A stretch of 64,000 nucleotides of DNA from assembly GCF_014644295.1 (NCBI RefSeq), contig NZ_BMKK01000001.1, positions 434,001 to 498,000 of the forward strand, read 5' to 3'. Below, one piece after another: positions 44,071-52,988 of the stretch. The stretch is from Emticicia aquatilis (GTDB lineage: Bacteria; Bacteroidota; Bacteroidia; Cytophagales; Spirosomataceae). Below the pieces are notes generated by a model. That model was not told where the DNA came from. It searched no databases and saw only the letters and a program-made list of their open reading frames with translations. The position numbers and the translations under genes are program-made. The stretch's first letter is position 1. Every line of letters starts with the position of its first letter.

Positions 44071-44960
44071 ACAATCAAAATACATTAACTCTTGTAAACC
44101 CTACTAATGGAAATCTTGCTTTCAAAATACTATTTTTTGAAAGCAATGCCTTCTTCGACCACATTCAAAGAAATAATTATTACTCTTTAATATGGATTAA
44201 AGAAGGTAGCGGAATTCTTAAGTCTGATTTTTCTGAATACAAATTTTCTACAAACCACCTTTTATCTTTTTCGCCATATCAGCCATTTATGCTAATACCA
44301 AATGGTTCGATTAGTGGTGTAGCATTGCAATTCCATCCAGATTTTTTCTGCATACATAAACATCAAACAGAAGTAGCCTGCAATGGAGTATTGTTTAATA
44401 ACATTTATCAGCCACCGTTTGTATTGCTCGACACTAAATCAACGAATACGCTTCAATTGATAATTGAGCAAATTTGTTTTGAAATGCAAAATCCTGCACT
44501 GGCCCAAACTGAACTATTGGTTTCTTATCTGAAAATATTCTTGATTACGGCCTCAAGATTAAAAACAGAACAGCACAAACAAGCAAAAGAAGATACGACA
44601 AATACTAAAGAACCATTTATTTTACAGTCTCTAAAAGATGCAATTGAGGCTTACTACAGAGAAAAACATGCCGTTAATGAGTACGCTGAAATGCTTAATA
44701 TTACACCAAAATCATTGGCAAAAATTACTAAAACACATTTAAACAAAAACCTGACAACTTTAATCTCCGAACGTATCATTATTGAAGCAAAACGAGAATT
44801 GTATCTTACTAATAAACCAATTAAACAAATTGCATACGAATTAGGCTATCAAGACGAGTATTATTTTAGTAGGTTTTTTAAAACCAATACCGAAATTTCT
44901 CCACAGGTTTATCGTAATACCGTTGGGTTTGATAGACAAGCTAAAGTTTCTATAAATTGA
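44067..44960 (+). CDS. AraC family transcriptional regulator
   Basis: 297 aa. N-terminal cupin-like sensing domain (about 15-150) and C-terminal double helix-turn-helix (about 195-290: [20 protein letters not shown] ... [20 protein letters not shown]). Ligand unknown. Coupled to the DUF1348 gene, so it probably controls the 43064-44960 genes. Confidence 0.93.
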   Translation: MNNQNTLTLVNPTNGNLAFKILFFESNAFFDHIQRNNYYSLIWIKEGSGILKSDFSEYKFSTNHLLSFSPYQPFMLIPNGSISGVALQFHPDFFCIHKHQTEVACNGVLFNNIYQPPFVLLDTKSTNTLQLIIEQICFEMQNPALAQTELLVSYLKIFLITASRLKTEQHKQAKEDTTNTKEPFILQSLKDAIEAYYREKHAVNEYAEMLNITPKSLAKITKTHLNKNLTTLISERIIIEAKRELYLTNKPIKQIAYELGYQDEYYFSRFFKTNTEISPQVYRNTVGFDRQAKVSIN

Positions 44961-45096
44961 TACCAAAGGAAGAAATTTTGAGTTTTGTAAAATTGGTTCA
45001 GATATACTAAATTTGATTATTAGTGTTTTCAACACTACTCTATGAGAATTGTAACTGATTAAGCATACACAATATAAAAGAGGCTTAAAAAATAAT

Positions 45097-45504
45097 ATGG
45101 AAAAGCCAAACAACCATAAAACTCCAAAAGTAACGGGCATAGGTGGAATTTTCTTTTTTTCTGAAAATCCTGAAGAACTGCAAAATTGGTATGCTAAAAA
45201 TTTAGGTATTGAAATGAATGAATGGGGAGGTGCAAGTTTTGATTCCAGAAGTGTTGACAAACCCGAAGAAATCAATAGCCTTCAATGGAATCCTTTTAAA
45301 CAAGGGAGCGAATATTTTGCTCCTTCAAAAAAGGAATTTATGATAAATTATAGGGTGCAAAATATCGAAGGACTTGTGAGTCAACTCAAAGAAAATGGCG
45401 TAACTGTACTCGACGATATTGAAACTTATGATTACGGCAAATTTGTGCATATTATGGATACTGAGGGCAATAAAATAGAATTATGGGAACCCATAAATTC
45501 TTAA
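45097..45504 (+). CDS. VOC (glyoxalase/bleomycin-resistance fold) family protein
   Basis: 135 aa with one VOC unit: GIGGIFFFSENPEELQNWYA start and HIMDTEGNKIELWEP end, carrying the metal-ligand Glu. Cytoplasmic; catalytic substrate unknown. 40 bases upstream of another AraC regulator on the same strand. Confidence 0.9.
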   Translation: MEKPNNHKTPKVTGIGGIFFFSENPEELQNWYAKNLGIEMNEWGGASFDSRSVDKPEEINSLQWNPFKQGSEYFAPSKKEFMINYRVQNIEGLVSQLKENGVTVLDDIETYDYGKFVHIMDTEGNKIELWEPINS

Positions 45505-45543
45505 TAACTCAATCAAAGACTATGCTTTGAGCTTAATTAATAA

Positions 45544-46308
45544 ATGAGATTTGAAAAAATCATACCAACTGACCAGCTAAAGCCCTACATCAAATATTTT
45601 GTAGTGTCAGAAAACGAACTTGAAAATGAATACAAAGTTTTCCCTTCATCGGGCCTTGTTATCGGTTTTCAATACAAAGGACAACTCGCTACTATTAGTA
45701 AAAATACTGAAAGCAAACTAACTTCGGCAGGGATTACTGGGATTAGCGACAGCTATAAAATTTTTAAGAATTCTGCTTGTATCGGCACAATATTAATTTA
45801 CTTTACCGAAACTGGTTTTACTCATTTTGCATCACATCCCGCCAACGAATTATTTAATTTGAGTCTCTCGCTTGATGATGTTTTTGATAGAAATACTGTA
45901 ACCGAAGTGGAGGAAAAACTGACTATCGCTACCACTGATAAACATCGAATAAAAATAGTTGAACAGTATTTAATATCACAACTCAACGACATTCAAACCG
46001 ATAAATTAATTGTTGAGGCAGTTAAACTAATTCATCAGACCAATGGAGCAATCCGCATAAAAGAGTTGAACGATAAACTATCTATTAGCCAAAGTCCTTT
46101 TGAAAAACGATTTAGAAAAATAGTTGGTACAACAGCCAAAAAATTTGCTTCAATCGTCCGCTTCAATACAGTTCTTACCCACCTGAATACCTCCAAATCT
46201 TTAACGGAAATCTGCTACGAAAACAATTTCTTTGACCAAGCCCATTTCATCAAAGACTTTAAACAGTTTACGGGCAATACTCCCGAAAACTTTAAACGAT
46301 TTTTGTAG
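45544..46308 (+). CDS. AraC family transcriptional regulator (DUF6597-type N-terminus)
   Basis: 254 aa. The N-terminal region (PTDQLKPYIKYFVVSENE, then a beta-rich sensing part) resembles the DUF6597 domain, and the C-terminal half holds the AraC HTH (IRIKELNDKLSISQSPFEKR, SLTEICYENNFFDQAHFIKD). A second, unrelated AraC to the one at 44067. Probably controls the adjacent VOC or DUF1398 gene. Confidence 0.9.
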   Translation: MRFEKIIPTDQLKPYIKYFVVSENELENEYKVFPSSGLVIGFQYKGQLATISKNTESKLTSAGITGISDSYKIFKNSACIGTILIYFTETGFTHFASHPANELFNLSLSLDDVFDRNTVTEVEEKLTIATTDKHRIKIVEQYLISQLNDIQTDKLIVEAVKLIHQTNGAIRIKELNDKLSISQSPFEKRFRKIVGTTAKKFASIVRFNTVLTHLNTSKSLTEICYENNFFDQAHFIKDFKQFTGNTPENFKRFL

Positions 46309-46452
46309 AAAAACGTTTTTTTACAATTACAGCTATTTTAAGCGTTGCAACTTTGCATTGTAATCTCAATGCAATGACATCGACAATCATTCCGACAAGT
46401 TTAAGCATTCTGATTACGATTAATCAATTAATCGTTTAAAAGCAAAGAAAAT

Positions 46453-46842
46453 ATGTTTACAGTAGAAGAAATCAAAGCTGCTCACGGAAAAGTAAAATCA
46501 GGTGCAGACTTCCCAGCTTATATCAGAGAAATCAAATTAATGGGAGTTACTCAGTACGAAGCGTATGTAGAAGATGGTCATATCGACTACCACGGAGGAA
46601 AAGACTATACTGCAACTGTTCCTGCCAAGTACGAACCATTAATAATCGCTGATACTTCAAAAATAGAAAAATTTAAGGCAGAATTATTGGCACATCAACA
46701 AGGAAAAACAGACTATATTACTTTTATCAAAATGTGTGCAGAAACAGGCATTGAAAAATGGAAAATATGTATCGACAAAATGACCTGTACTTATTTTGAT
46801 AAAGCAGGTATAGAAATTTTAGTAGAGCAAATACCACAATAA
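46453..46842 (+). CDS. DUF1398 family protein
   Basis: 129 aa, cytoplasmic. The patterns TVEEIKAAHGKVKSGADFPA, YHGGKDYTATVPAKYEPL and DKMTCTYFDKAG are those of DUF1398 (YbcV-like), a family of unknown function. Single gene following the AraC regulator. Confidence 0.88.
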   Translation: MFTVEEIKAAHGKVKSGADFPAYIREIKLMGVTQYEAYVEDGHIDYHGGKDYTATVPAKYEPLIIADTSKIEKFKAELLAHQQGKTDYITFIKMCAETGIEKWKICIDKMTCTYFDKAGIEILVEQIPQ

Positions 46843-47343
46843 AATGCCCTACAACAATGAGTTTGATATTATTTGGAGATAGCTTAATATGATTTTATTG
46901 CCACCATAATTTTTACAACTATTGTGAAATAAAATTTGTAAAAGATTGGGGGATTCAAACTCAAACCTCTAAAAATAACACAAAACTTTGTATATTTGAA
47001 AATGGGGCAGTCATTGTAACACATCACGCAAAAACAAGAAAAGAATTTCGACAAAGTAATACGATTTTAACTCGGGTTAATACTTATATTGAATAACGGT
47101 TAGAAAGAAATTGCCGAATATTCGCTTGCTTGGCTAAAAAAGAATGGACTTTAACAAGCAAGAAATACACAATACGCACTCATAAAGAAGGTTGTTACGT
47201 TCTAATATTTTAATTACTTAATGGCTATTAGTCTGATAATAAGCCTATTAATAAAGACTCTATTTTAAAAGATTTGTATTTCGGCACTTAATTATCAGAA
47301 AGCCTAATTAAAGTTCAAATTGGTACTACAATCAATTAATACT
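46843..47343. other. 500-bp intergenic stretch with a possible gene remnant
   Basis: AT-rich with no ATG-started ORF that I trust. One plus-strand frame is open from about 46897 to 47095 (reads ... NTKLCIFENGAVIVTHHAKT ... TRVNTYIE then stop), protein-like but without a start codon; after the stop the same frame reads on to a second stop at about 47214. Probably a decayed gene or chance frame. No structured repeat seen. Confidence 0.35.
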
Positions 47344-47871
47344 ATGGATTTATCAGAAAAAGTAACGCCATCTCAAATGCTCAAAGAGGAAAGCGAACAA
47401 GGCATCATAGCGTTAAGTATGTACGTTGCACCTAAATACAAAACACCCAAACACTTCCATGAATACTTCACCGAAAATTTCGAGGTGGTCAAGGGAAAAA
47501 TCACTTTTATTGCTGGTAACGAACGTATTATATTACAGTCCGGAGGGAAAATCTCTGTTCCTGCTGGCACAATTCATGCTTTTCAAAATGATGAGAATAC
47601 ATCGGCAATCGTAAAAGTTTCTGTTTCAGACCACCAAGATGATTTCGTAGCCGCTTTTTCGATTTATCATGGTCTTATTCGTGATGGTCTGGTTGACAAG
47701 AAAATGCACCCAAAAAACTTTGGGGACTTGGCCCTGTTTCTTAAACTCACCAATAGTCGTATGCCAGGTTTTGCAAAGTACGTAGTCGAGCCATTTTTCT
47801 TACGAGCCGCAGCCAAAGCAGAAGCATCAGGCAGATTGAATGAACTAAAAAATCAATATGCTATTAGCTGA
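47344..47871 (+). CDS. Cupin domain protein
   Basis: 175 aa from the ATG at 47344. Cupin metal motif TPKHFHEYFTENFEVVKGK (His, His, Glu) and second motif VPAGTIHAFQNDEN (His). The C-terminal helical extension (about 115-175) is longer than in minimal cupins. Cytoplasmic; function unknown. Confidence 0.85.
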   Translation: MDLSEKVTPSQMLKEESEQGIIALSMYVAPKYKTPKHFHEYFTENFEVVKGKITFIAGNERIILQSGGKISVPAGTIHAFQNDENTSAIVKVSVSDHQDDFVAAFSIYHGLIRDGLVDKKMHPKNFGDLALFLKLTNSRMPGFAKYVVEPFFLRAAAKAEASGRLNELKNQYAIS

Positions 47872-48003
47872 ATGCACTGATTCATTATTTCGGGTTGGAC
47901 AGGTTGCAAATAAATCATCAGCATCATTGAAAATATCAGCTTCAATCATTGGCTGATAAATTTCTGCTATTCCAATACTTCAAACTGTTTACATTATCTC
48001 CCC

Positions 48004-48345
48004 TCACCTACTCAACTTCATAACCGCACCAACAGTATTCGTCGAAAAAACAATTGTATCGGATTTGTAGCCTGTTTTCTCAAAAACTAAGGCTACATTC
48101 GAGCAATTTCGTCCCCCATCAATATCACTAAACTTAAAACTCCCACTCGAATCGGTCTTGATACTTTCATAAGATTGGCTCTGCTTATATATCACCACAT
48201 CAGATAACGCTTTCATATTTTGGGCGTCATATACATTGCCCTCCACTTTTTGCAAACAGTCGCAACTCTGCATAAAAAGCATCATAATTCCCAAAAACAA
48301 GTATTTTTTGAGGTTTGACGTACGGAATAAGCATATAATTTTCAT
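48004..48345 (-). CDS. Small lipoprotein with carboxypeptidase-regulatory-like fold
   Basis: 113 aa. SpII lipobox MQSC (Cys near residue 28; the start may be a later Met). The mature part (EGNVYDAQNMKALSDVVIYK ... TDSSGSFKFSDIDGG ... KTGYKSDTIVFS) has the repeat pattern of a carboxypeptidase D regulatory-like beta sandwich. No partner gene; surface-exposed or periplasmic; function unknown. Confidence 0.7.
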   Translation of the reverse strand: MKIICLFRTSNLKKYLFLGIMMLFMQSCDCLQKVEGNVYDAQNMKALSDVVIYKQSQSYESIKTDSSGSFKFSDIDGGRNCSNVALVFEKTGYKSDTIVFSTNTVGAVMKLSR

Positions 48346-48548
48346 GGTAAAGTTTAGTTTTCACGGTGAAACCACATAGCTAAATTACAAAAAAATGGCA
48401 GATTATTTCTTTCAATATACACAAATCATGCGTTTTTCGACACCTTGACACGAATCTACCGAAGCCTTCGTCTTTTTGAATATGAAGTAAATATTAAGTT
48501 TTTATTAAAATTTCGACCAATCAAAAAGACAAACTTAAAGCACCGATT

Positions 48549-50120
48549 ATGAAATCAAAGATTCTATTTTTTACTGCTATTTTGCTCGTAAGCATCAGTA
48601 TTTCGTGTAATAAACTAAACGACTCCGAAACCGTTGACCCGATTCATGCAGGTTTAACAGACTGGACAGAAGCTACCCACGGCAAAACTGACCCTAACTA
48701 TGATGTGGTTTTCCCACAAGATAAAATCAATACGCTCGAAATTACCTTAACAGCCGAAAACTGGGCAGCTATCAGGGCTGATATGAAAACCAAAACAGGC
48801 AATGATTTTGGTGTTGGTGGAACCCAAACAGGTGGTCAAGCAGGTGGAGGAATTACTTTTCCAACGGGCGGCGTTACACCACCAACAGGTGGTCAGATGG
48901 GTGGCGGAGTTCCGCCAACTGGAGTCAATATTGATAGCCTAAGAGCGGCTATGGGAGGAAATCTTCCAGCTGGAGGCGGTGCCGCAGGCGGTGGAGCATT
49001 AGATATTATTCCAGGCGACCCAATCTATGTACAATCATCGGTCAAATTCAATGGTAAAGAATGGTATAAAGTTGGGTTTCGCCTAAAGGGAAATTCGAGT
49101 TTATCGCAGGCTTGGAGTGCGGGTATCTATAAATTACCTTTCAAATTACAATTTGATGAATTTGAGGATACAAATCCCGAAATTAAAGACCAACGTTTTT
49201 ATGGTTTCAAAGAATTTTCTATGTCGCCTGGGCAAGGAGATGCTTCATTAATGCGTGATAAAGTAGTAGCTGATTTGTTTCGTTCGGCAGGAATTCCCGC
49301 AGCACGTACTTCTTTCTACAAAATATACATCAACTTTGGCGATGGTCTGAAATACTGCGGTGTTTACACGATGGTTGAGGTCATTGACGATACGATGGTT
49401 GAAAATCAATTTGGCGAAGACAAAGGCAATATTTATAAGCCTGAGTCAACTTTCCAGAGTTTCTTACAGGCCAATTTTGAAAAGAAAAACAATGAAGATG
49501 CTGCTGACTGGAGCGATGTGCAATCAGTAATCACAGCTCTCAATGCCACTAATCGTACATCAAATTCCGCAACTTGGCGTGCAAACCTCGAAAAAGTGTT
49601 TAATGTTGACCATTTCTTGAAAGCTTTGGCTATCAATAATACAATAGTCAACTGGGATGCTTACGGGGCTATGGCTCATAATTATTATCTTTATACGCCA
49701 ACCGCCACCAAAAAAGTAACGTGGATTCCGTGGGATTTTAACCTTTCGATGACCTCTACAACGACAACTGCGGGCGGAAATACGCAACAACAAGGCGGTG
49801 GTGCTGGTGGCATGAGAGGGGTTTCGCTCGAAATGACAGAAGTAGCTGCCAGTTGGCCTTTAATCAGATATTTGGCCGATGACGCAACGTATTACGCAAA
49901 ATATAAGTCTTATGTTAAAGATTTTAATGATAACTATTTCACAAGTGCCAAAATGAACGCCATTTTTGATAAAAACTACAACTTGATTTCATCATCAGTT
50001 ATGCAGGAAGTTGCTCCATATTCATATTTATCAAATACGGCAGCGTTCACGAGTGCTATTACACAGCTAAAAGCTCACGTCGTGACTCGCAATCAGGCAG
50101 TTGCTACATTTTTAAAATAG
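48549..50120 (+). CDS. CotH kinase family lipoprotein (copy 2)
   Basis: 523 aa, paralogue of the 36354 gene. SpII signal (lipobox SISC, Cys20). The same blocks recur: KFNGKEWYKVGFRLKGNSS, DQRFYGFKEFSMS, MRDKVVADLFRSAGIPAART, KYCGVYTMVEVIDD, WIPWDFNLSM. The glycine-rich insertion is much longer (about 90-155) and adds roughly half of the extra length; a second Gly/Gln-rich stretch lies near residue 410-425. A VTC-domain gene and a DUF4956 gene follow downstream, the association known for CotH loci. The target of phosphorylation is unknown. Confidence 0.9.
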   Translation: MKSKILFFTAILLVSISISCNKLNDSETVDPIHAGLTDWTEATHGKTDPNYDVVFPQDKINTLEITLTAENWAAIRADMKTKTGNDFGVGGTQTGGQAGGGITFPTGGVTPPTGGQMGGGVPPTGVNIDSLRAAMGGNLPAGGGAAGGGALDIIPGDPIYVQSSVKFNGKEWYKVGFRLKGNSSLSQAWSAGIYKLPFKLQFDEFEDTNPEIKDQRFYGFKEFSMSPGQGDASLMRDKVVADLFRSAGIPAARTSFYKIYINFGDGLKYCGVYTMVEVIDDTMVENQFGEDKGNIYKPESTFQSFLQANFEKKNNEDAADWSDVQSVITALNATNRTSNSATWRANLEKVFNVDHFLKALAINNTIVNWDAYGAMAHNYYLYTPTATKKVTWIPWDFNLSMTSTTTTAGGNTQQQGGGAGGMRGVSLEMTEVAASWPLIRYLADDATYYAKYKSYVKDFNDNYFTSAKMNAIFDKNYNLISSSVMQEVAPYSYLSNTAAFTSAITQLKAHVVTRNQAVATFLK

Positions 50121-50127
50121 CAATCGT

Positions 50128-50166
50128 TATTTCAGGAGAGTTGAAACTATCAACTCTCCTGAAATA
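50128..50166 (+). terminator. Terminator after CotH copy 2
   Basis: Perfect 17-bp stem (50128-50144 with 50150-50166), 5-nt loop. It separates CotH from the downstream genes, although read-through is possible. Confidence 0.85.
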
Positions 50167-50189
50167 CAGACTAATAAAATTATTAAAAA

Positions 50190-50236
50190 ATCTGTGTAAA
50201 TCAGTGATAGAACATCAGTGTCATCCGTGTGCCAAA
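50190..50236. repeat. Interspersed repeat copy B
   Basis: About 45 bases with core GAACATCAGTGTCATCCGTG, aligning to 11242-11286. Non-coding here. Confidence 0.75.
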
Positions 50237-50363
50237 ATTTACAAGAGTAAGTAATAAAATCAGCATTAGGGTAGTTTTATTTCAAGTATTAAATTTTGTA
50301 ACGATATTGCTAAGCTATTCAAGTTTGCTTAGAAACAGTAAGTGAAAACGATAAACTAAAAAC

Positions 50364-50837
50364 ATGAGAATTTTAATTTTGCTTTTAATGCCTTTCTGTC
50401 TTTTGGCACAATCGAAAAAAGATATTCGTAAAAATGGAGTCAAAGGAATTACCGAGGTTGTCGTAGAATATGAAAACGGAAAAGAAGTTAGCCACAACGA
50501 TGTAACAAAGAAATTTGATAAAGAAGGTGAAGTTATTTTGGAGGTCAATTACGATAAAAACGGAGCATTAAAAGACAAAACTGCCACAAAATTCAATAAA
50601 GATGGCGATAAAATCGAAGAAGCCACTTTCGATGCCACAGGCAAGCAAATCAATCGTTTTGTCTATAAATACAATGCCGATGGCGAAAAATCGGAGGAAA
50701 TTAAGTACGATGCAAAAAATGTTCTTATCAGCCGTTCGGTTTATGTAATCAATGCCAAAGGACTTAAAACCGAAAAGAAAACCTACGATGCAAAGGGTAA
50801 ATTGATTCAGACCAAGAAGTATATTTATGAGTTTTAA
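50364..50837 (+). CDS. Exported YD-repeat-like protein
   Basis: 157 aa. Signal peptide 1-16 (...CLLAQ), then about six repeats of roughly 20 residues with the pattern YDxxGxL/K..x..Y (YDKNGALKDK, FDATGKQINR, YDAKNVLISR, YDAKGKLIQT), reminiscent of RHS/YD or MORN-like beta repeats. No catalytic motif. 12 bases upstream of the VTC gene, so part of the CotH-linked locus. Confidence 0.75.
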   Translation: MRILILLLMPFCLLAQSKKDIRKNGVKGITEVVVEYENGKEVSHNDVTKKFDKEGEVILEVNYDKNGALKDKTATKFNKDGDKIEEATFDATGKQINRFVYKYNADGEKSEEIKYDAKNVLISRSVYVINAKGLKTEKKTYDAKGKLIQTKKYIYEF

Positions 50838-50849
50838 AGCCCGCCCATT

Positions 50850-51650
50850 ATGACACCAAATATTTTTTTTGAAAAAATACAAGAAGAAGTAAAGCTCTTT
50901 GAGCCAATTACTTTAGCCGAAATGGAAGGTGTGAAACTAATGGACAGAATGGATGTAAAATACCTGATTCCAGTAAATTTATTACCTAATATTTTGGCCG
51001 ATGCCAAACAGTACTATAAACTCTTAGAAATTGAGAATCAACGAATTTGCCCTTATCAAACGCTTTATTACGACACCGAAGATTTAAGGCTCTATCACCA
51101 GCATCAAGTAGGTAAGCAAAATCGGTATAAAGTGCGTTCACGCAATTATGTTGGCTCAAATTTGCAGTTTTTTGAAGTAAAATTTAAGAATAACCACGGT
51201 CGAACCATCAAAAAACGTATCAAAACCAATGGCATCAATGAGCCTTATTTGCACGATGAAAGTTCAGCTTTTTTAAGCAAAATCAGTCCACTCGAACCCG
51301 AAAATTTGCAGGGTGTGATGTGGGTAAATTATAGCAGACTTACTCTCGTAAGCAAGCAAAGCCCCGAACGCCTCACGATTGATTTGGAGCTTACATTCAA
51401 GAACGACTCAAAAGAAGTTCAATATGCTCAAATAGCGATTGCCGAAATCAAGCAAGAAAAAGTGGGAGCATCGCCGATACTTGATATTCTGAAAAAATAC
51501 CAACTTAAATCGGGGTCAATAAGTAAATATTGCTTCGGAATCATCAGCCTCTTTGAGGGCGTCAAACAAAACAATTTCAAAAAACACCTAAAAAGAATTT
51601 CAAAAACCTTACACCAATATGAATCTTTTACAGCAAACGCTATCGCCTGA
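50850..51650 (+). CDS. VTC-domain polyphosphate polymerase-like protein
   Basis: 266 aa, no signal. Basic tunnel motifs of the VTC/triphosphate-tunnel fold: DRMDVKYLIP near the start, YDTEDLRLYHQHQ, NRYKVRSRNYV (R-x-K-x-R), FFEVKFKNNHGRTIKKRI, and a late AEIKQEK. In yeast Vtc4 this fold makes polyphosphate; bacterial VTC proteins beside CotH and DUF4956 are uncharacterised. Overlaps the DUF4956 gene by 32 bases. Confidence 0.88.
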   Translation: MTPNIFFEKIQEEVKLFEPITLAEMEGVKLMDRMDVKYLIPVNLLPNILADAKQYYKLLEIENQRICPYQTLYYDTEDLRLYHQHQVGKQNRYKVRSRNYVGSNLQFFEVKFKNNHGRTIKKRIKTNGINEPYLHDESSAFLSKISPLEPENLQGVMWVNYSRLTLVSKQSPERLTIDLELTFKNDSKEVQYAQIAIAEIKQEKVGASPILDILKKYQLKSGSISKYCFGIISLFEGVKQNNFKKHLKRISKTLHQYESFTANAIA

Positions 51651-52254
51651 CACCCTACAATCCGTCCAAGCAGCTTCTTTTGAGTTATTTGATAAGCTTT
51701 CAAGCAAATTCTTTATTCGTTTATTCATTGACTTAGTCTCGGTTTTTGTACTAATCCGCCTGATTTTCTACAAAAACTACAAGAAAGCCGACCAATATCT
51801 CACGTTTTTTGCGTTCAACTTGGTTATTTTCTTGATAACTTATTTGCTCAATAAAGTAGAGATGAGCATGGGAGCTGCCTTTGGTTTGTTTGCCGTTTTT
51901 TCGATGCTTCGCTACCGCACCGAGAGTATCTCTACCAAAGATATGACCTATCTGTTTTTGGTCATTGCCATCGGCCTACTTTCGGCCATCAGCAAAGGCG
52001 GCTGGGACGAACTGGCACTCTTAAATAGCATTATTTTATTTGCTACTTTTTTGCTCGAAAGCAATTGGCTCATCAAAAAAGAGTTTACCAAAAACATCGT
52101 TTACGATAATATCAATCTTATTACTCCCGAAAAACGCCCCGAATTACTGGCAGATTTAAAAAAACGTACGGGCTTTAATATTCATCGAGTAGAAATCCAA
52201 GAAATTGATTTCTTGAAAGACGCCACCCGAATGACTATTTACTTTTATGAATAA
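51619..52254 (+). CDS. DUF4956 family membrane protein
   Basis: 211 aa with about four membrane helices (about 27-45, 57-75, 78-96, 115-140) and the DUF4956 signature AAFGLFAVFSMLRYRTESIS followed by KDMTYLFLVIAIGLLSA, then a soluble C-terminal domain. The family is typically encoded next to VTC and CotH genes; a role in membrane-linked polyphosphate or phosphoryl transfer is inference. Translation probably coupled to the VTC gene (32-base overlap). Confidence 0.92.
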   Translation: MNLLQQTLSPDTLQSVQAASFELFDKLSSKFFIRLFIDLVSVFVLIRLIFYKNYKKADQYLTFFAFNLVIFLITYLLNKVEMSMGAAFGLFAVFSMLRYRTESISTKDMTYLFLVIAIGLLSAISKGGWDELALLNSIILFATFLLESNWLIKKEFTKNIVYDNINLITPEKRPELLADLKKRTGFNIHRVEIQEIDFLKDATRMTIYFYE

Positions 52255-52317
52255 TTTCCTCCTAAACATTTGTCTTGATTCTTCATGGCTGATGTTTCAT
52301 TACTAAACTTTTCCTTT

Positions 52318-52977
52318 ATGAACAACTACCTTAGAATAATTACCCTATTATTTATTTCGTTAGTCACTTTTGCCCAAAAGTCAGAAGTTGATTTACAAAC
52401 TCGTGGCTCGGTTTCGCTTGATGTAGATTTCAAAAAAGGTTGGAGTCTCGGCACCGAATATCGAGTAAAATTCAACGAAAACTCAAGCAATTATCGTGGT
52501 TCTTATTTTTATTTAGAAGGCGATAAGAAAATAAATAAATTTCTTTCGGCTGGAGTAGCCTACCGCTTTGGCGTGGTTGATGGCGAAAATTTTCACCGAT
52601 TTGCAGGAAATGTAGAAGGAAAATATAAACTCAAGAAATTCACGTTTTCGTTGCGTGAAACCTACCAATCTCAGAAAAAAACGTTTATCGGCGATGATGA
52701 AGGAACAGCCGAAAACTATCTCAGAACTCGACTCGGAGTGAAATATGCTGTCACTAAAAAATTAGATTTTAGCCTTTCAACTGAGCCTTTCATGCACAAA
52801 AAAGACGGAGTTTTCGAGACAGATTTTTGGCGAAACCGTGCGGGTATCAGTTACGAATACATGAAAAACAAAAGTGTTAATTTATACTACATTTGGCAGC
52901 CAGATGTTAACAAAAAATATCCTGACACCAAAAATATCATAGGCATTAACTTTATTTTTGGCATTAAAGCACGATAA
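52318..52977 (+). CDS. DUF2490 family outer-membrane-type protein (copy 1)
   Basis: 219 aa from the ATG at 52318 (MNNYLRII). Signal peptide about 1-17 (...VTFAQ). Beta-barrel-like repeats with the DUF2490 pattern (EYRVKFNENSSNYRGSYFYL, YYIWQPDVNKKYPDTK). Tandem paralogue of the gene at 52989, with near-identical blocks. Probably a small outer-membrane protein of the CotH/VTC locus. Confidence 0.85.
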   Translation: MNNYLRIITLLFISLVTFAQKSEVDLQTRGSVSLDVDFKKGWSLGTEYRVKFNENSSNYRGSYFYLEGDKKINKFLSAGVAYRFGVVDGENFHRFAGNVEGKYKLKKFTFSLRETYQSQKKTFIGDDEGTAENYLRTRLGVKYAVTKKLDFSLSTEPFMHKKDGVFETDFWRNRAGISYEYMKNKSVNLYYIWQPDVNKKYPDTKNIIGINFIFGIKAR

Positions 52978-52988
52978 AACCTATATAA

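Noticed and set aside
46348..46362. AACTTTGCATTGTAA half-site of the creD-type palindrome before DUF1398
   Set aside because: The right arm is absent and the sequence also matches a -7-like CAACTTTG; too weak to assign to the creD regulon.
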